Source: Alkalimonas sp. (GTDB lineage: Bacteria; Pseudomonadota; Gammaproteobacteria; Enterobacterales; Alteromonadaceae). From it: a stretch of 15,434 nucleotides of DNA. Below, one piece after another: positions 1-8,303 of the stretch (its first letter is position 1; each line of letters begins with the position of its first letter). The translations under genes and the position numbers were made by a program. The notes below the pieces were generated by a model, which searched no databases, was not told the DNA's origin, and was given only the letters and a program-made list of their open reading frames with translations. The stretch lies in the NCBI GenBank assembly GCA_022565655.1, contig JAIUMG010000035.1, positions 1 through 15,434 of the forward strand. Direction: 5' to 3'.

Positions 1-1770
1 ACTGAACAGCAAATTCAGCAATTGCAAGGCGTCGTTAGTCAACTCAATCCAATCCAGCAAGCCTGGGTCAGTGGCTATTTGGCTGCCAGTGCACAGCTAG
101 CCGGTGGCAACATGCCACAAGCCGCAGCCAGTGCAGCTCCAGCTGCCAGCCTGACTATTCTGTATGGCTCGCAAACCGGTAATGCCCGCCATGTGGCAGA
201 GCAGTTGGCCAGTGCCGCCAAAGCGAAGCAATGGGCCGTCAAGGTGCTGGATATGGCCGATTACAAAGCCAACCAGCTAAAACAAGAGCGCTTTTTGACC
301 ATAGTGACCTCCACCTATGGCGAAGGTGAGCCCCCCGAAAATGCCGAGGCTTTCTACAAGTTCCTGTTCAGTAAAAAAGCGCCCAAGCTCAATGGCCTGA
401 AATATGCCGTACTTGGCCTAGGCGATACCAGCTATGAATTCTTTTGCAAAACCGCGCAAGACTTTGATGAGCGCTTGGCGGAGCTGGGTGGGGTCTCACT
501 GCAGCAGCGTCAGGATCTGGATGTCGATTATGAAGCGCAGGCCGAAAGTTGGAATCAAGAATTAATTAAAGCGTTAGAACCCGAGCTTAGCGCAGCCAGC
601 GAACCGGCTGGTGCTCAGGTCATTGCTTGGCCTGGACAAACGGCCAGTGCAACCAGCGCCTTTAGCAAACAAAACCCATTTCATGCTGAGTTGTATGCCA
701 ACCAGAAGATCACCGGCCGTGATTCAACCAAAGATGTACGCCATATCGAAATCTCACTGGAAGGCTCGGATATCCGCTATCAACCCGGCGATGCCTTAGG
801 GGTCTATTTCCTCAACGACCCGGCCATCGTGCGTGAGATCTTACTGGGTGCCGCTATTGCCTCCAATACCCCGGTGCAACTGGCTGGTCAAACCTTAACG
901 GTAGAAGATGCGCTGCTGGAGCAGCTTGAGCTGACCCAGTCCTATCCGGCTTTTGTTGAGAAATACGCTGCCGCCATCCGCAGTGATGCCCTGCAAGCAT
1001 TGGTTGCAGATAAAGCCGCCTTGCGGGCTTATCTGGCCGATCGGCAAATCATTGATATTATTCGCGATCACCCCGGGCAGCTGACCGCACAGCAGTTGGT
1101 CGATGCGCTGCGTAAGCAACAACCCCGGCTGTATTCGATTGCCTCTTCACAAGCTGAAGTGGAAGAAGAAGTTCACCTGACGGTGGCCGTGGTTCGCTAC
1201 GATGCTTTTGGCCAGCCTCACTTAGGTGGTGCCTCAGGCTTTTTGGCAGAGCGTCTGGCCGAGGGCGAGCGTATCAAGGTCTTTGTTGAGCACAACGACA
1301 ACTTCCGCTTACCGGCCAATGATGACACTCCCGTCATTATGATTGGCCCTGGTACCGGTATTGCCCCGTTCCGCGCTTTTTTACAGGAGCGAGAGCAACG
1401 CGATGCCAGCGGTGACAACTGGTTGTTCTTTGGTAACCCACATTTCACCCAGGACTTCCTCTATCAGGTCGAACTGCAGCGCTACCTGAAACAAGGCCTG
1501 CTGAGCAGGCTGGATGTCGCCTTTAGCCGCGATCAGGCAGAGAAAGTCTATGTACAGGATAAACTGCGCAAGCAAGGTGCCGAGCTGTTTGCCTGGCTGG
1601 AGCGCGGCGCCCACCTGTATATCTGTGGCGATGGCAATCGCATGGCCAAAGACGTGCATCAGGCCTTGCTGGATGTGATCCAGCAGCATGGCAAGCGTAG
1701 CCCTGAACAAGCTGAAACCTATTTAGATGAACTGAAACAAGCCAAGCGCTATCAGAAGGACGTGTATTAA
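1..1770 (+). CDS. cysJ: Sulfite reductase (NADPH) flavoprotein alpha subunit, 5' partial
   Basis: CysJ passes electrons from NADPH through FAD and FMN to the CysI hemoprotein, which reduces sulfite to sulfide in the cytoplasm. The reading frame is open from base 1, so the gene starts before the window. A TTG at base 22 reads in frame but is an internal Leu codon. Of 589 visible residues, the flavodoxin-like FMN domain begins near the SQTGN motif (residue 57) and continues through TYGEGEPPE and GDTSYEFFC. The FAD/NADPH reductase part follows, with RLYSIASS, GPGTGIAPFRAF and the C-terminal YQKDVY. Aligned from memory with the 599-residue E. coli protein at the AWVSGY motif, about a dozen N-terminal residues are missing. 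The stop codon overlaps the cysI start by one base, which indicates translational coupling. The family assignment is very secure. Confidence 0.97.
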   Translation, partial: TEQQIQQLQGVVSQLNPIQQAWVSGYLAASAQLAGGNMPQAAASAAPAASLTILYGSQTGNARHVAEQLASAAKAKQWAVKVLDMADYKANQLKQERFLTIVTSTYGEGEPPENAEAFYKFLFSKKAPKLNGLKYAVLGLGDTSYEFFCKTAQDFDERLAELGGVSLQQRQDLDVDYEAQAESWNQELIKALEPELSAASEPAGAQVIAWPGQTASATSAFSKQNPFHAELYANQKITGRDSTKDVRHIEISLEGSDIRYQPGDALGVYFLNDPAIVREILLGAAIASNTPVQLAGQTLTVEDALLEQLELTQSYPAFVEKYAAAIRSDALQALVADKAALRAYLADRQIIDIIRDHPGQLTAQQLVDALRKQQPRLYSIASSQAEVEEEVHLTVAVVRYDAFGQPHLGGASGFLAERLAEGERIKVFVEHNDNFRLPANDDTPVIMIGPGTGIAPFRAFLQEREQRDASGDNWLFFGNPHFTQDFLYQVELQRYLKQGLLSRLDVAFSRDQAEKVYVQDKLRKQGAELFAWLERGAHLYICGDGNRMAKDVHQALLDVIQQHGKRSPEQAETYLDELKQAKRYQKDVY

Positions 1771-3488
1771 TGAGTCAGTATCCTATCAACCCAGCCTTGG
1801 TGGCTGAGGGCAAACCCTCTGATAATGAACGCTTAAAAGCAGAGAGTGACCATCTGCGTGGCACCATTACCCAGGATCTGCAGGATGAAATCACCGGTGG
1901 CTTTAACGGTGACAACTTTATGCTGATCCGCTTTCATGGCATGTATCAGCAAGATGACCGTGATATTCGCGCCGAACGTGCTGCCCAGAAGCTGGAGCCG
2001 CTGCACAATGTGATGCTGCGTGCCCGCATGCCTGGCGGTATTATCACGCCAAAGCAATGGCTCGCCATCGACCAGTTTGCTGCCGATAAAACCATGTATG
2101 GCAGTATTCGTTTAACCACACGGCAGACCTTTCAGTTTCACGGCGTGCTGAAACCTAATATCAAACCGATGCATCAGTTTTTGCATGATATTGGTATCGA
2201 CTCCATCGCCACCGCCGGCGATGTTAATCGCAATGTGTTGTGTACCTCAAACCCTGTCGAATCCGAGCTGCACCAGCAGGCCTATCAGTGGGCCATTAAG
2301 ATCAGTGAGCATTTGCTGCCGAAAACCCGCGCCTACGCCGAGATCTGGCTGGATGAAGAAAAGGTTGAAACCACCGAGCAGGAGCCGATTTTAGGCGATC
2401 ATTATTTGCCACGTAAATTTAAAACCACTGTGGTGATCCCGCCACACAACGATATTGATGTGCATGCCAATGACCTCAACTTTGTAGCTATTGCCGAGCA
2501 CGGCCAACTCATTGGTTTTAATGTGCTGGTCGGTGGCGGCCTGGCCATGACCTTTGGCGATAACTCGACCTACCCGCGCAAGGCCGATGAGTTAGGCTTT
2601 ATTCCGCTCGAGCATACACTGAAAGTGGCCGAGCATGTGGTCACGGTGCAGCGTGACTATGGCGATCGCAATAACCGCAAGAATGCCAAAACCAAGTACA
2701 CCATCGACCGCATCGGGCTGGATAATTTCCGCCACGAAGTGGAGCAACGCGTCGGTGTCAAATTTGAGCCAGTTCGGCCCTATGAGTTTACCAGTCGCGG
2801 GGATCGCATCGGTTGGGTTGAAGGCATGGATGGCAAACACCACCTGACCCTGTTTATCGAAAATGGCCGCATTCTCGATTACCCGGGCCGACCGCTAAAA
2901 ACCGGTTTGGCTGAAATCGCCAAAATCCATCAGGGCGACTTGCGCATGACCGCCAATCAGAACCTGATCATCGCCGGCGTACCCAGTGAGCAAAAAGCAC
3001 AAATTGAGCAGCTCGCCCGCGAGCATGGCTTGATTGACGATGGCCACAGCGAGCAGCGCAAAAACTCCATGGCTTGTGTCTCCTTTCCAACCTGCCCACT
3101 GGCGATGGCCGAAGCAGAGCGCTACTTGCCAGAGCTGGTGACCAAGGTCGAAGGCTTGCTGCAAAAACACGATGTAGCAGATGACCATATCGTGCTGCGC
3201 GTCACCGGTTGCCCGAATGGCTGTGGCCGGGCCATGCTGGCTGAAGTGGGTCTGGTTGGCCGGGCACCGGGTAAATACAACCTCTATCTCGGTGGCAACC
3301 GCATTGGCACCCGGATCCCGAAACTGTATCTGGATAACGTCGGTGAAACCGAGATCCTCAGCCAACTAGACCAACTGATCGCCGACTGGGCCGCTAAGCG
3401 CCAAGCTGATGAATGCTTTGGTGACTTTGTCGTGCGCACTGGGGTAGTGGCAGAAGTCAAAGTATCCAAGACAGATTTTCACGCATGA
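1770..3488 (+). CDS. cysI: Sulfite reductase (NADPH) hemoprotein beta subunit
   Basis: CysI is the siroheme and [4Fe-4S] subunit that carries out the six-electron reduction of sulfite to sulfide, using electrons from CysJ. The protein has 572 residues, close to the 570 of E. coli. The four cluster and siroheme cysteines are present as C436-x5-C442 (in ACVSFPTC) and C481-x3-C485 (in CPNGCGR). The N-terminal half carries the RLTTRQTFQFHG segment typical of sulfite and nitrite reductases. The ATG shares one base with the cysJ stop (TAATG). An AAGGA ribosome binding site lies at 1756-1760 inside cysJ, nine bases before the start. It forms one operon with cysJ upstream and cysH downstream. Confidence 0.98.
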   Translation: MSQYPINPALVAEGKPSDNERLKAESDHLRGTITQDLQDEITGGFNGDNFMLIRFHGMYQQDDRDIRAERAAQKLEPLHNVMLRARMPGGIITPKQWLAIDQFAADKTMYGSIRLTTRQTFQFHGVLKPNIKPMHQFLHDIGIDSIATAGDVNRNVLCTSNPVESELHQQAYQWAIKISEHLLPKTRAYAEIWLDEEKVETTEQEPILGDHYLPRKFKTTVVIPPHNDIDVHANDLNFVAIAEHGQLIGFNVLVGGGLAMTFGDNSTYPRKADELGFIPLEHTLKVAEHVVTVQRDYGDRNNRKNAKTKYTIDRIGLDNFRHEVEQRVGVKFEPVRPYEFTSRGDRIGWVEGMDGKHHLTLFIENGRILDYPGRPLKTGLAEIAKIHQGDLRMTANQNLIIAGVPSEQKAQIEQLAREHGLIDDGHSEQRKNSMACVSFPTCPLAMAEAERYLPELVTKVEGLLQKHDVADDHIVLRVTGCPNGCGRAMLAEVGLVGRAPGKYNLYLGGNRIGTRIPKLYLDNVGETEILSQLDQLIADWAAKRQADECFGDFVVRTGVVAEVKVSKTDFHA

Positions 3489-3490
3489 CA

Positions 3491-3494
3491 GAGG
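3491..3494 (+). promoter_or_regulatory. Ribosome binding site deciding the cysH start
   Basis: GAGG lies five bases before the ATG at 3500. The alternative in-frame ATG at 3485 is preceded only by a pyrimidine-rich stretch with no Shine-Dalgarno match. This supports the internal start, though translational coupling from the cysI stop could still allow initiation at 3485. Confidence 0.6.
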
Positions 3495-3499
3495 TCGTT

Positions 3500-4237
3500 A
3501 TGAGCAAATTCCAACAGATCCTAACGCAGGATAAAGCCACCCAGCTAGACTGGCTGGCCGAGATCAATCAGCAGCTGACCCCGTTGTCAGCCGCTGAGCG
3601 GGTGCGCTGGGCACTGGAACATTTGCCACAGCAGCCCATTCTCAGTTCCAGTTTCGGCATTCAAGCCGCCGTGATGCTGCATCTGGTGACGCAACAAAAA
3701 CCGGATATCCCGGTGGTGCTGACCGATACTGGCTACTTATTCCCAGAGACCTATCAGTTTATCGATCAACTGACCGATCAGCTGGGTTTAAACCTGAAGG
3801 TGTACCGCTCGCAACTGTCGCCCAACTGGCAAGAAGCCCGCTATGGCGAGCTGTGGCAAAGTGCCGACGGCATCAAGCAATACAACCAACTGAATAAAGT
3901 AGAACCCATGCAGCGCGCACTGCGTGAACTGAACGCTGGCAGCTGGTTTACCGGCCTACGCCGCAGCCAAAGCAGTACCCGCGCTGAGAAGGCGATTGTT
4001 GAAATCAGCCGCGGTGTGATCAAGATCCAGCCCATCATCGACTGGAGCAACAAAGATGTATTCTATTACTTAAAAGAACATGGCCTGAGTTACCACCCAT
4101 TGTGGGAACAGGGCTATATCTCAGTCGGCGATACCCACTCCACAGTGAAATTCGAACCCGGCATGAGCGAAGAAGACACCCGCTTTAACGGCTTTGGCCG
4201 CGAGTGTGGCCTGCATATCGATGGCGATGGCATCTAG
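3500..4237 (+). CDS. cysH: Phosphoadenosine phosphosulfate (PAPS) reductase
   Basis: CysH reduces PAPS to sulfite and adenosine 3',5'-bisphosphate with electrons from thioredoxin or glutaredoxin, the step before CysJI. Recognisable segments are LSSSFGIQAAV (nucleotide-binding loop), TDTGYLFPET, GLRRSQSSTR, the YHPLWEQGYISVGDTH block, and the C-terminal ECGLH holding the catalytic cysteine (residue 236 from this start). The paired-cysteine iron-sulfur motif of APS reductases is absent, so PAPS is the expected substrate. The frame also opens at an ATG at 3485 that overlaps the cysI stop by four bases. I prefer 3500 because GAGG sits five bases upstream, the earlier ATG has no such site, and the protein then begins MSK, as in E. 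coli. That gives 245 residues, against 244 in E. coli. Confidence 0.96.
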   Translation: MSKFQQILTQDKATQLDWLAEINQQLTPLSAAERVRWALEHLPQQPILSSSFGIQAAVMLHLVTQQKPDIPVVLTDTGYLFPETYQFIDQLTDQLGLNLKVYRSQLSPNWQEARYGELWQSADGIKQYNQLNKVEPMQRALRELNAGSWFTGLRRSQSSTRAEKAIVEISRGVIKIQPIIDWSNKDVFYYLKEHGLSYHPLWEQGYISVGDTHSTVKFEPGMSEEDTRFNGFGRECGLHIDGDGI

Positions 4238-4253
4238 CTGAATCAAACGTAAC

Positions 4254-4282
4254 TTGTCAAATCCGGGTTTAGCGCCTAAAGT
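4254..4282 (+). promoter_or_regulatory. Candidate sigma-70 promoter for the lipoprotein gene
   Basis: TTGTCA at 4254-4259 matches five of six bases of the -35 consensus. TAAAGT at 4277-4282 matches four of six bases of the -10 consensus. The spacer is 17 bases. Transcription would start near 4289, leaving a leader of about 37 bases before the ATG at 4326. I see no terminator between cysH and this promoter, so read-through from the cys operon is also possible. This is a match by eye only. Confidence 0.45.
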
Positions 4283-4313
4283 AAAAAAATTGCCGCATTC
4301 GCACCAACCCGGC

Positions 4314-4319
4314 AGGAGA
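4314..4319 (+). promoter_or_regulatory. Ribosome binding site deciding the lipoprotein start
   Basis: AGGAGA ends six bases before the ATG at 4326. This strong site, together with the signal peptide that begins exactly there, favours this start over the TTG at 4254 that would extend the same frame by 24 residues. Confidence 0.75.
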
Positions 4320-4325
4320 CTTGGC

Positions 4326-5855
4326 ATGAGGTATGAGGTTACCACTGCGCTTGTTGCTGCACTGCTCTTGATCACCAGTTGCTCCAGCGGACCCCGTCCG
4401 CCTCATGATCCGGCTGAGCAAGCCCGACAAGTTCGCTTACTTGCCGATCAAATCGAGCAGCATTGTCTGGACAGGAACCTTACCCTGGATCCCTACCCTA
4501 AGACTTCCAATAATTACAGGGAAACCGATCACGCACGATCAAATAGCTGCACGCTGTGGCGACGGGCGCGTGGAGGCTCGGATCTTGACCATCGTTTTTT
4601 GGTCTATCAAAACCAGCAAGGGCTGGTGCAAGAACTGAAACAGCGTTTTGGCGTACTGTACCACCGACACATTGGCGTGGTTGGTGTGTGTGAAGTTGGC
4701 AGAGAGCACTTTATGTTATTGCGTGATGGTTCTACCGTGCTTTACATTGCCTTTTCCAATCATGCATTCAATGGAGCATACTGCTCGCCGAGCACCTACG
4801 GCGGTCGCTGGCAACAAGTGGTGGTTCGACTTTCAAAAGCATGCTCATTTTCACATCAGGAAGGTCCCTTTCATTATTTAGCCTGTGGCGATTTTAACCG
4901 GATGTCCAACTACAGCCGCAGGAGAGCCTGGTATGGCACGATAACCGCTACCTGGCCAGAAGATATCTGGATTGATCGGCTCAGTGTACTCAATCTGCAG
5001 CGTTTATCAGACCAGGAACTGCAGCTGCAACAACAGGCGCAACAAGTGAACGATGTCGATGAAGCCTGGCTACACAGGCTATCCTTGCATATTGATGGTA
5101 TCGATTATTACATCCAACAAATCGCTGAGGGGAATCAGCATGCCAGAGCACACAACCAGGCCATGTTGCAATACGCCCGGGCAGAGCGTGAGGCAAGGTA
5201 CCAGGCCATTAGCAGTGGCTTCATGCAGGGATTGCAAAGTGGCCAGGTGATCGTTGCTGATGCCATTGCACAGCATCAGACCTTTTCAGCGGACCTGTCA
5301 CGCCAATGGCAGCAAATGCAACAACAGCAAACGATAGAAAACCTCAGACAACGACCACAGTTTGATGAACGCCAGTTACTCCCAAGCCGCAGCACAGAAC
5401 ATCGGCCTGCAACTAGCCAACATGCAACCGATGCGCCCTCATCTGAGGTTGAAAGTTCTCCTCCATCCCAACCAACAAATCAGGTAGCGATACCGTCACC
5501 GGTAGCAAAGCAAGACTCCACCCAGGCGGAGGTGCCTAAAAAACCAAATCAATGTTGGCAACAGGCGGAGCCCCCGCTATCCAGCTGCATTGAAACCAAT
5601 ACCAGGGACCGTGATGGCGAGTTCAATATCACCGTGACCAACCGCTGCTCCAGACGCATTTATGTCCGCAGCTGTGGCAGCAGGCTAAATGCGCCTGAAT
5701 TCTGTGCTGTCTCAGGCTTACTGCCAGGTAATAGCTGGAACCACACGGTGTATAAAAGTTGGCAACCCACCGGTCAGTATCGTACCCAATGGGTAGGCTC
5801 AACAAATCCGGCAGAAGACTGGATCTGTGCCCGAGAAGCTCAATGGCAAAAGTAA
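4326..5855 (+). CDS. Uncharacterised cysteine-rich two-domain lipoprotein
   Basis: I do not recognise this 509-residue protein. It begins with a lipoprotein signal peptide: a hydrophobic stretch at residues 6-16 and a lipobox I-T-S-C ending at C19. Serine at the next position suggests sorting to the outer membrane. Residues 30-190 form a region with six cysteines (47, 75, 122, 153, 173, 187). Residues about 228-345 are Gln- and Ala-rich and probably helical or coiled coil. Residues about 350-405 are a Pro/Ser/Thr-rich linker. The last 100 residues hold six more cysteines (410, 421, 441, 450, 460, 501) and many Trp, Tyr and Asn residues, which looks like a small disulfide-bonded beta domain. 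An even cysteine count in both regions fits disulfides formed in the periplasm (inference). The upstream cys operon is probably not functionally linked. A role at the cell envelope is all I would infer. Confidence 0.85.
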   Translation: MRYEVTTALVAALLLITSCSSGPRPPHDPAEQARQVRLLADQIEQHCLDRNLTLDPYPKTSNNYRETDHARSNSCTLWRRARGGSDLDHRFLVYQNQQGLVQELKQRFGVLYHRHIGVVGVCEVGREHFMLLRDGSTVLYIAFSNHAFNGAYCSPSTYGGRWQQVVVRLSKACSFSHQEGPFHYLACGDFNRMSNYSRRRAWYGTITATWPEDIWIDRLSVLNLQRLSDQELQLQQQAQQVNDVDEAWLHRLSLHIDGIDYYIQQIAEGNQHARAHNQAMLQYARAEREARYQAISSGFMQGLQSGQVIVADAIAQHQTFSADLSRQWQQMQQQQTIENLRQRPQFDERQLLPSRSTEHRPATSQHATDAPSSEVESSPPSQPTNQVAIPSPVAKQDSTQAEVPKKPNQCWQQAEPPLSSCIETNTRDRDGEFNITVTNRCSRRIYVRSCGSRLNAPEFCAVSGLLPGNSWNHTVYKSWQPTGQYRTQWVGSTNPAEDWICAREAQWQK

Positions 5856-6181
5856 CAAAGCACTTACGTTGCTCTTAAAAAGGAAAGCGGTTAGCCCAAC
5901 TTTTGCTGGATCTAACTTTTAATATCGTCAAGGTCTAGAGTTTTTGTCTGCCAGCTTTATAGTTGTCATCGTAACAAAGTGGCCGTGTTTCTTTGCTGTC
6001 ATGACCTCTTCCGCTTCACTGCTCAAACCTAGCGTATCCATAAGCAGCAAAGATGGAATACATCAAACGCATAGAAAGTGCACTTAAAGGAAAGCATGGC
6101 CAGAACATTGAAACATGCATTTTTTCACCCCCAAGGATCGGTTACACTAACAGTACGTTTTTTTATTCTAAATGATCACAC
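5856..6181. other. 326-base intergenic region before ybdG
   Basis: No convincing gene lies here. The region holds a weak terminator-like hairpin just after the lipoprotein gene (5890-5920), a perfect 10-base palindrome at 6076-6085 (AAGTGCACTT) and a T-rich stretch before ybdG. Possible promoter elements for ybdG are GTTACA (6141-6146) and TATTCT (6164-6169) with 17 bases between them, each matching only four of six consensus bases. No clear Shine-Dalgarno sequence precedes the ybdG ATG at 6182. A 40-codon open frame at 6053-6175 is discussed under rejected items. Confidence 0.6.
5890..5920 (+). terminator. Weak candidate intrinsic terminator after the lipoprotein gene
   Basis: GTTAG (5890-5894) pairs with CTAAC (5912-5916). 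After a small internal bulge, CCA (5896-5898) pairs with TGG (5907-5909), closing an eight-base loop. Four T residues follow at 5917-5920. The stem is interrupted and the T-tract is short, so termination would be inefficient at best. Confidence 0.3.
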
Positions 6182-7444
6182 ATGAACGACTGGCTTGCTA
6201 CCCTTCAACACTGGCGCGAACTATCCCCTGAACTCTTCATGGCTAGCAGCCTGCTGGTGCTGGTGGTGCTATCCTGGCTGGCCAACTGGCTGACCAAAAA
6301 TATTCTGGTCCGTGCCGTTTCCAAAGCCTTTAATGCCACCCCCTTTGCACAAAACTCGTTGCAACAGGATTTTGGCATTATTGCCCGCTTGTCCAATGTA
6401 GTACCCGCTTTGGTGTTGGCTGCTGGTATTGGCCTGATCGCCAATGTGCCAGAAGTAGTGGTAGAGGTGGTGCGCAATGTGAGCAATGCCTTTATTGTAC
6501 TGACTATCGCCATGGCACTTAGCAATGTGCTGACCATGGTCAATACCTTGTATGAACGCCGGCCGGATTCAAAAACCAAAACGATCAAGGGCTACATTCA
6601 ACTACTGAAAATTATCATCTACACCATTGCCTTTGTCCTCATCGTTGCCCTTCTGATTGATCGCTCCCCGCTGATCTTACTGTCTGGTATGGGTGCCATG
6701 ATGGCGGTGATGCTACTGATTTTCCAGGATACTATTTTGTCGGTAGTCGCCAGCATTCAAATCGCCTCCAATGATGTGATCAGAGTTGGAGATTGGGTTG
6801 AAATGCCGCAATTAAACGCAGATGGCAATGTCATCGATATTGCCTTGCATACCGTGAAAATTCAGAACTGGGATCGAACCATTACCACCATTCCTACCCG
6901 CCGCTTTATGACCGATCCCTTTAAAAACTGGCGCGGCATGCAGCAATCTGGTGGTCGCCGCATTAAACGCAGCCTGATGATCGATCAGCAAAGCGTACAT
7001 TTCCTGTCGGCAGAAGAGCGTACCCGCCTAAACCGTTTCCGTTTATTGCAAGAGTACCTGCCAGAAAAGGATCGGGAAATTAGTGAGTGGAACCAGTCGC
7101 TGAAAGAGCAAGGGCAAGAGCCGGTCAATACCCGCCGTATTACCAATTTAGGCAGCTTTCGTGCCTATGTAGAGCGCTATTTGCAAAGCCATGCTCAGGT
7201 TCGTCAAGACATGATCCAAATTGTGCGCCAGATGGAGCCTACTCCGGATGGCCTGCCATTGGAGGTCTACTGCTTTACCAACACCACGGCATGGGTGGAG
7301 TATGAAGGCATACAATCGGATATTTTCGACCATCTGTTCTCTATCCTGCCTGAGTTTGGCCTGCGGATGTATCAGCACCCAAGCGGGCTGGATTTACGTA
7401 AAATAAAGGTGGAAGGCCTGACATCAGCCGAACAACCAGACTAA
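6182..7444 (+). CDS. ybdG: YbdG-type mechanosensitive ion channel (MscS superfamily)
   Basis: This inner-membrane channel of the MscS superfamily opens under membrane tension to release solutes during osmotic downshock. It has 420 residues, against 415 for E. coli YbdG (miniconductance channel). About five membrane segments are visible near residues 18-38, 73-95, 104-125, 141-160 and 164-194. The last is the Gly/Ala-rich pore helix (LSGMGAMMAVMLLIFQD). The cytoplasmic MscS beta domain follows with GDWVEMP, TVKIQNWDRTITTIPT and FKNWRGM. The YbdG-type blocks SGGRRIKRS, FRAYVERYL and FTNTTAWVEYEGIQSDIFDH are all present. The gene appears to stand alone: a 326-base gap precedes it, and a terminator-like hairpin overlaps its stop codon. 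No good ribosome binding site is seen before the ATG. The subfamily call rests on recalled similarity along the full length. Confidence 0.93.
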   Translation: MNDWLATLQHWRELSPELFMASSLLVLVVLSWLANWLTKNILVRAVSKAFNATPFAQNSLQQDFGIIARLSNVVPALVLAAGIGLIANVPEVVVEVVRNVSNAFIVLTIAMALSNVLTMVNTLYERRPDSKTKTIKGYIQLLKIIIYTIAFVLIVALLIDRSPLILLSGMGAMMAVMLLIFQDTILSVVASIQIASNDVIRVGDWVEMPQLNADGNVIDIALHTVKIQNWDRTITTIPTRRFMTDPFKNWRGMQQSGGRRIKRSLMIDQQSVHFLSAEERTRLNRFRLLQEYLPEKDREISEWNQSLKEQGQEPVNTRRITNLGSFRAYVERYLQSHAQVRQDMIQIVRQMEPTPDGLPLEVYCFTNTTAWVEYEGIQSDIFDHLFSILPEFGLRMYQHPSGLDLRKIKVEGLTSAEQPD

Positions 7445-7458
7445 ATAGGGTCTGGTTT
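7434..7458 (+). terminator. Candidate terminator overlapping the ybdG stop codon
   Basis: AACCAGAC (7434-7441) and GTCTGGTT (7450-7457) form a perfect eight-base-pair stem around an eight-base loop that contains the ybdG TAA stop. The 3' arm ends in TT and is followed by T and CATGATTTTC, so the U-tract is broken. It probably terminates partially and protects the ybdG mRNA end, separating ybdG from the downstream solute-binding protein gene. Confidence 0.5.
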
Positions 7459-7527
7459 CATGATTTTCTACACGGTTTGCCCAATATCTGCCATAGTTAA
7501 AGCTGTGTATCGTGAACAGGGACGCCG

Positions 7528-8292
7528 ATGTTAAGAAAACTGATCACTGCTGGATTGATCTTCAGCGGATGTTGGCTGTCAGGCCAGGCTGAGGCAAACT
7601 CTCTGACGGTCTACACCGAGCACTTTCCCCCGTACAATTATCTGCAAGACCAAGAACTGGTTGGTATCAACACCGAGCTGGTGCAGGCCATTTGTCATAA
7701 AACAGCTATCCAATGTGAGTTTAAGCTTTACCCCTGGCTGAGGGCTTATGAAAACGCACGGCGTGATAGCACCGGCGCACTCTTCTCAACATCCCGCCAT
7801 CCTCAAAGGGAAGAAGAGTTTCAATGGGTCGGCCCCCTGATGTACTCCACCGCCTATTTATACCGACTGCGCAGTCGGCAAGCGATCAACCCAGCTAATC
7901 TGGAGGAAGCCAAACAATTTGTGGTGGGTGTAGCCCATGGTGATGTGTATGAAATCTATTTGAAAAGTATCGGCTTTGATTATGGCAAGAACCTGGTCGG
8001 TTTTGTCTCCAAAGCCGACTCAGTCGGCCCTTTTCTGCAACAGAAAGTAGATTTGATCATTGGTTCTCCTAATGTGCTCCAGGCCTGGCTGCAACACTAT
8101 GACAAAGATATCTCAGAGCTGGAGGCCGTGCTTGAGTTTGATATGCTGGGTCTTAACTATCTGGCTCTGAACCCGGATGTTGACCCTGAGCTGGTCTCAC
8201 AAATGCAACAAGCTTTGGATGAACTTAAATCCTCTGGTGAAGCGGAACGAATTTTACAGCAGTATCTGAGCGAACTGCCCACTCAGCATTAA
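7528..8292 (+). CDS. Periplasmic solute-binding protein, family 3 type (orphan)
   Basis: This 254-residue protein resembles the small solute-binding proteins (bacterial extracellular family 3) that bind amino acids or related compounds in the periplasm. The N-terminus is a typical signal peptide with likely cleavage after QAEA (residue 23). C15 lies in a lipobox-like S-G-C, but Phe at the -3 position makes lipidation unlikely. The mature start (LTVYTEHFPPYNY) and the VGINTELVQAIC segment fit the fold's first lobe. C56 and C63 may form a disulfide, followed by the YPWLRAYENA segment common in this subgroup. A purine-rich AGGGA lies five bases before the ATG. No permease or ATPase gene is adjacent, so it may serve a distant transporter or act as a sensor. 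The ligand is unknown. Its 3' end meets the convergent GTPase gene after only 11 bases. Confidence 0.85.
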   Translation: MLRKLITAGLIFSGCWLSGQAEANSLTVYTEHFPPYNYLQDQELVGINTELVQAICHKTAIQCEFKLYPWLRAYENARRDSTGALFSTSRHPQREEEFQWVGPLMYSTAYLYRLRSRQAINPANLEEAKQFVVGVAHGDVYEIYLKSIGFDYGKNLVGFVSKADSVGPFLQQKVDLIIGSPNVLQAWLQHYDKDISELEAVLEFDMLGLNYLALNPDVDPELVSQMQQALDELKSSGEAERILQQYLSELPTQH

Positions 8293-8303
8293 ACCCTTGC
8301 CAG

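Noticed and set aside
2895..3365. A 156-codon open frame on the - strand within cysI
   Set aside because: It is opposite the conserved cluster-binding region of cysI. Its composition is that of a reverse-frame shadow.
4263..4312. CCGGGTT / AACCCGG inverted repeat between cysH and the lipoprotein gene, considered as a terminator
   Set aside because: The seven-base arms are 36 bases apart and no T-tract follows, so it is a poor terminator candidate. It may be chance.
6053..6175. A 40-codon open frame on the + strand just before ybdG
   Set aside because: It lacks a well-placed ribosome binding site (only weak AAAG touching the ATG), has no recognisable motif, and its end overlaps the likely ybdG promoter region. 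It is probably chance, though conservation would change this.
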